Of a DNA stretch of 64,000 nucleotides, positions 59,751-64,000 are shown piece after piece. Numbering within the stretch: position 1 is the stretch's first letter; each line of letters opens with the position of its first letter. Source of the DNA: Collimonas sp. OK307 (lineage in GTDB: Bacteria > Pseudomonadota > Gammaproteobacteria > Burkholderiales > Burkholderiaceae_D); NCBI RefSeq assembly GCF_900113705.1, contig NZ_FOQI01000003.1, forward strand, positions 1 to 64,000, written 5' to 3'. A program made the translations under genes and the position numbers. The notes beneath the pieces are model-generated. The model had not been told where the DNA came from. It ran no database searches and saw only the letters and a list, made by a program, of their open reading frames with translations.

Positions 59751-60374
59751 TTAAACTTGCTCCGGCCTGGCGATCGCCCGCCACAACATTTTGAACAGTG
59801 CATTCGCCTGTAGCGCCAGCGGCTCCTTTTCGCCGCGCATCGTATGCATGTGCACCAGCCGTTCGAGGATGCCTATGAAATAATCCAGCAGGATTTTTTC
59901 ATCCACCTCATCAGTCAACACGCCCTGCGCGCGGCCATCGGTCAAGGTCTTCATCAATACTTCCATCATTTCCGGTTGCCGAAAAGTGCGGTCGCGCCCC
60001 CATGCACTGATCTGCAGCGAACTCATGATGAGCTGGCTGACTTTGGGATTTCGGTCGAAAAAATCCAGCACGACCCAGAACACCTTGCGCAATTTATCCT
60101 GGCAACTCTCAATGCCCTGCAAGTGATCAAGCATGCGCGAGGCCAATATGCCCAGCCAGGTTTCCAGACAGGCAAACAACAGCGCTTCCTTGCTGCCGTA
60201 GTATTTATAAATTGTCTGCAGAGAGACGCTGGCGGCGCTGGCGATCTCGCCGAAACTGACGCTGTGGAATTCGCGCTCCGAGAATAAATCCAGCACTGCA
60301 CTCTCGATCTTCTCTCTGATCAGAGGCTTGAGCAAGGCGCGGTCCAGCACGATTTTCTGTTTTTCCGATGACAT
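59751..60374 (-). CDS. TetR/AcrR family transcriptional regulator
   Basis: The 207-residue regulator has the N-terminal helix-turn-helix (about residues 20-65: VLDLFSEREFHSVSFGEIAS, LQTIYKYYGSKEALLFACLE). The C-terminal ligand domain is not diagnostic. It diverges from the thiolase/FadB genes, with a 20-bp palindrome between them, so it probably represses its own gene and the beta-oxidation genes, with an acyl-CoA as likely effector. Confidence 0.92.
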   Translation of the reverse strand: MSSEKQKIVLDRALLKPLIREKIESAVLDLFSEREFHSVSFGEIASAASVSLQTIYKYYGSKEALLFACLETWLGILASRMLDHLQGIESCQDKLRKVFWVVLDFFDRNPKVSQLIMSSLQISAWGRDRTFRQPEMMEVLMKTLTDGRAQGVLTDEVDEKILLDYFIGILERLVHMHTMRGEKEPLALQANALFKMLWRAIARPEQV

Positions 60375-60397
60375 GGGTTTATTGTGATTATGATATA

Positions 60398-60417
60398 TGT
60401 GTAACGAATATTACACA
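60398..60417. promoter_or_regulatory. Palindromic operator candidate for the TetR regulator
   Basis: TGTGTAA (60398-60404) and TTACACA (60411-60417) are perfect inverted repeats with a 6-bp centre. The site lies 24 bases upstream of the tetR-type ATG. Size and symmetry fit a TetR-family operator. Confidence 0.6.
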
Positions 60418-60474
60418 CTTGCATTACATGCCGGTCATACGCATCCGACAGGCCGGTTTAGAGTGAGTTACCAA

Positions 60475-60503
60475 TTGACGCTGGCCATGGCTTTAATTAC
60501 AGT
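60475..60503 (+). promoter_or_regulatory. Sigma-70 promoter candidate for the thiolase-fadB operon
   Basis: TTGACG (60475-60480) and TACAGT (60498-60503) are separated by 17 bases. The pair is flanked by GTTACC (60467-60472) and GGTAAC (60505-60510), inverted to each other, which may be a second regulator site overlapping the promoter. Confidence 0.55.
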
Positions 60504-60575
60504 GGGTAACCAGTATGCACCAGACACCAAGCAAAGTGTAATTTCAATTACCAGAACATACAAGCCGGAGACGCT

Positions 60576-61781
60576 ATGACTGAAGCCTATATTTTCGATT
60601 CCGTACGGACCCCGCGCGGCAAAGGCAAGAAAGACGGCAGCCTGCACCAGGTAACACCGGTCAATCTGCTGGCCCAACTGCTGCAAGCGCTGGAACAACG
60701 CAACCGCCTTGACACCTCGCAGGTCGATGACGTGGTGCTCGGCTGCGTGACGCCGGTCGGCGAACAAGGTGCGGACATTGCCCGTACCGCGGTGCTGTAT
60801 GCCGGCTGGGACCAGTCGGTGCCGGGGGTGACGCAATCGCGGTTTTGCGCCTCGGGCCTGGAGTCCGTCAACCTGGCGGCGATGAAAGTCATGTCGGGCC
60901 AGGAACAACTGGTGGTGGCGGGCGGCGTTGAAAGCATGTCGCGCTGGGCCATGGGTTCGGACGGCGGTGCCTGGTTCATGGATCCGCGGGTCAACCAGAT
61001 CACCGGCTTTGCACCGCAAGGCATTGGCGCGGACCTGATCGCGACACTGGAAAATTTTTCACGCAGCGATGTCGATAATTTTGCCCTGCAATCGCAACAG
61101 AAAGCTGCGCGTGCCCGCGTCGAAGGCCGTTTCAATAAATCCCTGATTGCGGTCAAGGATTTGAATGGCATGGTGATACTGGATCATGACGAGTACATCC
61201 GCGCGCAAACCACGATAGAAAACCTGGCGGCTCTGAAACCGGCCTTCGAACAAATCGGCCAGATGGGTTTCGATGCGACGGCGCTGCGTAAATACACCAC
61301 TGTCGAAAAGATCAACCATGTCCATCATGCCGGTAATTCTTCCGGCATTGTCGATGGCGCTGCGCTGGTATTGGTCGGCAGCAAAGAGATCGGCCAGAAA
61401 CTGGGATTGAAGCCACGTGCCAGGATCGTCGCCACCGCCGTCACCGGTTCGGAGCCGACCATCATGCTGACCGGCATCGCCCCGGCCGCGCGCAAGGCGC
61501 TAGCCAAGGCCAAGATGGCGGCCAAGGATATCGATCTGTTTGAAATCAATGAAGCGTTTGCCGCGGTTGTCATGCGCGCTGTCCGCGATCTCGATATTGA
61601 TCCATCCCGGGTCAACGTCAACGGCGGCTCCATCGCCATGGGACATCCGCTGGGTGCGACCGGCGCCATGATCCTCGGCACCGCGCTCGACGAACTGGAA
61701 CGCAGCGGCAAGGCGACAGCCTTGATCTCGCTGTGCGTCGGCGGCGGCATGGGCATCGCCACCATCATCGAACGAATTTAA
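60576..61781 (+). CDS. Acetyl-CoA C-acyltransferase (thiolase)
   Basis: The 401-residue enzyme has the acyl-carrying Cys91 in [14 protein letters not shown], the NEAFA motif ([16 protein letters not shown]), the His of [14 protein letters not shown] and the second Cys in SLCVGGGMG. It cleaves 3-ketoacyl-CoA in beta-oxidation. The FadB-like gene follows 13 bases downstream, so the two form an operon. Chain-length preference is not known. Confidence 0.94.
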   Translation: MTEAYIFDSVRTPRGKGKKDGSLHQVTPVNLLAQLLQALEQRNRLDTSQVDDVVLGCVTPVGEQGADIARTAVLYAGWDQSVPGVTQSRFCASGLESVNLAAMKVMSGQEQLVVAGGVESMSRWAMGSDGGAWFMDPRVNQITGFAPQGIGADLIATLENFSRSDVDNFALQSQQKAARARVEGRFNKSLIAVKDLNGMVILDHDEYIRAQTTIENLAALKPAFEQIGQMGFDATALRKYTTVEKINHVHHAGNSSGIVDGAALVLVGSKEIGQKLGLKPRARIVATAVTGSEPTIMLTGIAPAARKALAKAKMAAKDIDLFEINEAFAAVVMRAVRDLDIDPSRVNVNGGSIAMGHPLGATGAMILGTALDELERSGKATALISLCVGGGMGIATIIERI

Positions 61782-61794
61782 CGAGAGCCAGATC

Positions 61795-63927
61795 ATGAGT
61801 GTAAATTCCCAAAAAGATGCGGACAATATCGTCACGCTGACCCTCGACATGCCGGGACGTTCGATGAATGTCTTGAACGAAGCGTTGACCAAACCGTTCA
61901 TGGACGCGATTGCCGGTATTGAAGCAGATCCCGCCATCGCCGGCGTCATCGTCACCTCGGGCAAGGCGGATTTCGTCGCCGGCGCCGACATTGAAAAACT
62001 GTTTCAGATCACTGAAGCTGAAACTGCTTTCGACATGGTGCAGGAATTCAAAGGTTTCCTGCGTCGCCTTGAATTGTGCGGCCGGCCAGTGGTGGCGGCA
62101 CTCAACGGCACCGCGCTGGGCGGTGGCCTGGAGCTGGCATTGGCTTGCCACTACCGCATCGCCATCAACAATCCGAAAGCCAAATTCGGCCTGCCCGAAG
62201 TAAAACTTGGCCTGCTGCCAGGAGGCGGCGGCACGCAGCGCTTGCCACGCATGATCGGCATCCAGAGCGCATTGCAGCTGATGTTGGAAGGCAAGGAACT
62301 ACGCGCCGAAGAAGCGCTGCAACAAGGAATCGTGCAAGAGCTGGCGAACGACAAAGAGGACTTGCTCGCGAAAGCCAAAGCCTGGTGCCTTGCCAATCCA
62401 AAGGCCAGGCAGCCGTGGGACGACAAGAAATTCCGTTGGCCGGGCGGCGATTCAAGAAGCCCGGGCAACGGCCAGCTGTGGGCTATCGCGCCCTCGATGG
62501 CAAGCGCCAAGACCTACGGCAACTATCCAGCTGCCACCAACATCATGAGCTGCGTGTTTGAAGGCGGCATTGTCGATTTCGATACCGGCTGCGAAATCGA
62601 ATCGCGCTACTTCGTCAACTGCGCCTTGTCGCCAGTCGCCAAGAACATGATCGGCACGCTGTGGTTCCAGCTCAACGCCATCAACAAGGGCAAGTCGCGG
62701 CCGGAAGGCATTGCTCCTTCCAAAGTCAGTAAAGTCGGGATACTCGGCGCGGGGATGATGGGCGCCGGCATTGCCTACGCCTCGGCCAAGGCAGGTATAG
62801 AAGTGGTACTGCTGGATAACAGCATGGCAACTGCGGAAAACGGCAAGGACTACTCTGCCAAACTATTGGACAAGGCGATCCGGCGCAAGCAGCAAACTGC
62901 GGAAGGCAAGGAAATTTTGCTGAACCGTATCAAGCCGACCGTGGATTTCAACGATCTGGCGAGCTGCGACCTGATTATCGAAGCCGTCTTTGAAGATCGT
63001 CAGGTCAAGGCAGAGGTGACCCGGAAAACCGAAGCGTTAATCAGTGCAGATGCGGTGTTTGCATCGAATACTTCAACCTTGCCGATCACCGGTCTGGCGC
63101 AAGCCAGCGTACGCCCGGAAAATTTCATCGGCCTGCATTTCTTTTCACCGGTAGACAAGATGCCGCTGGTTGAAATCATCGTCGGCCAGCATACCAGCCA
63201 GCAAACGCTGGCGCGTGGTTTCGACTATGTGCAGCAGATCAGGAAAACCCCGATCGTGGTCAACGATTCACGCGGCTTTTACACCTCACGGGTATTTGGC
63301 ACTTACGTGATGGAAGGGTTGCAACTGCTGATGGAAGGCCAGCACCCGCGCGCCATCGAAATGGCCGGCTTGCAGGCTGGCATGCCGGTTGGCCCGCTGG
63401 CGGTGCATGACGAAGTCAGCCTGTCGTTGTCGTTCCACATCCTGGAACAGACCCGCAAGGATTTCGCGGAAGCAGGCAAGCCTTTTGCCGGCCATCCGGC
63501 TGATGCGGGACTGGAAAAAATGGTGAAGCAACTAGACCGCAAAGGAAAAAAAGCCGGCAAAGGATTTTACGATTATCCCGAGAATGAAAGCAAACATCTG
63601 TGGCCCGGTTTGCAGCAAGCCTTTCCACTCGCGGCAACGCAGTTGCCGCAAAAAGACTTGATCGAACGCATGATGTTTGTGCAAGCCAATGAAGCGGCTA
63701 AATGCTATGAGGAAAAGGTGGTGCTGACTGTCGCCGACACCAATATCGGCAGCATCTTCGGCTGGGGCTTTGCACCATTTCAAGGCGGCGCACTGCAATA
63801 TATCAACGCTTATGGCGTCGCCAACTTTGTGGAACGGGCGAATCAGCTCTCAGCGCAATTCGGCAGCCATTTCACGCCGGCGGCAATATTGGTGAAAATG
63901 GCGGAACAAGGCAAACACTTCGAGTGA
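61795..63927 (+). CDS. fadB: Enoyl-CoA hydratase / 3-hydroxyacyl-CoA dehydrogenase (FadB/FadJ-like)
   Basis: The 710-residue bifunctional protein has an N-terminal crotonase domain (about 1-190: GADIEKLFQI, ALNGTALGGGLELALACHYR, LPEVKLGLLPGGGGTQRLPR) and a NAD-binding domain starting VGILGAGMMGAGIAYASAKA (about residue 315), followed by the 3HCDH C-terminal domains (LHFFSPVDKMPLVEIIVG). It hydrates enoyl-CoA and oxidises the product. The thiolase gene upstream completes the cycle. Confidence 0.95.
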   Translation: MSVNSQKDADNIVTLTLDMPGRSMNVLNEALTKPFMDAIAGIEADPAIAGVIVTSGKADFVAGADIEKLFQITEAETAFDMVQEFKGFLRRLELCGRPVVAALNGTALGGGLELALACHYRIAINNPKAKFGLPEVKLGLLPGGGGTQRLPRMIGIQSALQLMLEGKELRAEEALQQGIVQELANDKEDLLAKAKAWCLANPKARQPWDDKKFRWPGGDSRSPGNGQLWAIAPSMASAKTYGNYPAATNIMSCVFEGGIVDFDTGCEIESRYFVNCALSPVAKNMIGTLWFQLNAINKGKSRPEGIAPSKVSKVGILGAGMMGAGIAYASAKAGIEVVLLDNSMATAENGKDYSAKLLDKAIRRKQQTAEGKEILLNRIKPTVDFNDLASCDLIIEAVFEDRQVKAEVTRKTEALISADAVFASNTSTLPITGLAQASVRPENFIGLHFFSPVDKMPLVEIIVGQHTSQQTLARGFDYVQQIRKTPIVVNDSRGFYTSRVFGTYVMEGLQLLMEGQHPRAIEMAGLQAGMPVGPLAVHDEVSLSLSFHILEQTRKDFAEAGKPFAGHPADAGLEKMVKQLDRKGKKAGKGFYDYPENESKHLWPGLQQAFPLAATQLPQKDLIERMMFVQANEAAKCYEEKVVLTVADTNIGSIFGWGFAPFQGGALQYINAYGVANFVERANQLSAQFGSHFTPAAILVKMAEQGKHFE

Positions 63928-63928
63928 C

Positions 63929-64000
63929 ATGAAGCGGCTCTTCATCGATGCCGATGAGGAGCCGCAGGCAACTCAGCTAACCAAGATGAATCAGGCAATC
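63929..64000 (+). other. Start of an open frame or downstream hairpin at the right edge
   Basis: An ATG one base after the fadB stop opens a frame to the window end (24 codons). The same bases form a stem: 63934-63946 pairs with 63953-63965 with one mismatch. No T-run follows. The stem suggests a transcript end or processing site; the frame might be a further gene of the operon. Neither can be settled here. Confidence 0.3.

Overview
The window is a piece of a betaproteobacterial chromosome, most likely order Burkholderiales, family Oxalobacteraceae (a Collimonas/Herbaspirillum/Janthinobacterium-type genome). This rests on moderately high GC, the character of the proteins, and gene orders typical of the group: ilvB-ilvH-ilvC upstream of psd-pssA-leuA, pyrG-kdsA-eno-ftsB, exbB-exbD-lpxK-trm112-kdsB-adk, and fkpB-ispH. 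The genus is not proven. Most of the window is ordinary core genome, densely packed. The only mobile DNA seen is the end of an IS3-type element at the left edge.

Layout. 1-400: truncated IS3-family orfA. 407-10169 (minus strand): branched-chain amino acid synthesis (ilvBHC, leuA) interleaved with phosphatidylethanolamine synthesis (psd, pssA), a K+ channel, a SIMPL protein plus small lipoprotein, and a LysM/BON protein. 10776-13028 (plus): four-gene block of ECF sigma factor, DUF3619, DUF3106 and RDD proteins. 13062-16021: DUF455 protein, gamma carbonic anhydrase, hslO and ftsB. 16119-20053 (minus): eno, kdsA, pyrG. 20368-30096 (plus): MFS exporter, a complete OMF-MFP-RND pump and an adjacent two-component system. 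30199-31893 (minus): SRP RNA (ffs) and ubiD. 32386-33432: lytic transglycosylase behind a long leader. 33540-37416 (minus): livHMGF with a candidate attenuator leader. 37869-40723: ispH, fkpB, radC, rpmB, rpmG. 40815-48718: a quinone oxidoreductase/LysR divergent pair, acyl-lipid desaturase, MscS channel, rsmB-like methyltransferase, purN, and a barnase/barstar-like pair. 48831-56865 (minus): patatin, an H+-pyrophosphatase fused to an OmpA domain, adk, kdsB, trm112, lpxK, exbD, exbB. 57034-57438: non-coding repeats rich in DnaA-box-like 9-mers. 57546-63927: xseA, sodB, a TetR regulator, a thiolase and an enoyl-CoA hydratase/3-hydroxyacyl-CoA dehydrogenase.

How genes work together: ilvBHC and leuA build valine, isoleucine and leucine precursors, and livHMGF imports the same amino acids. 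kdsA and kdsB (Kdo) with lpxK supply the lipopolysaccharide inner core and lipid A. psd and pssA make phosphatidylethanolamine. The RND pump is probably controlled by its two-component system. The thiolase/FadB pair forms a beta-oxidation unit, probably controlled by the divergent TetR repressor.

Items most worth a second look: the DnaA-box-like repeat cluster before xseA; the pyrophosphatase-OmpA fusion; the livH leader with a small ORF ending in a terminator hairpin; the ECF-sigma/DUF3619/DUF3106/RDD block; the secreted barnase-like RNase with its barstar; and the long leader of the lytic transglycosylase. No CRISPR array, tRNA, rRNA or clearly new defence system was seen.
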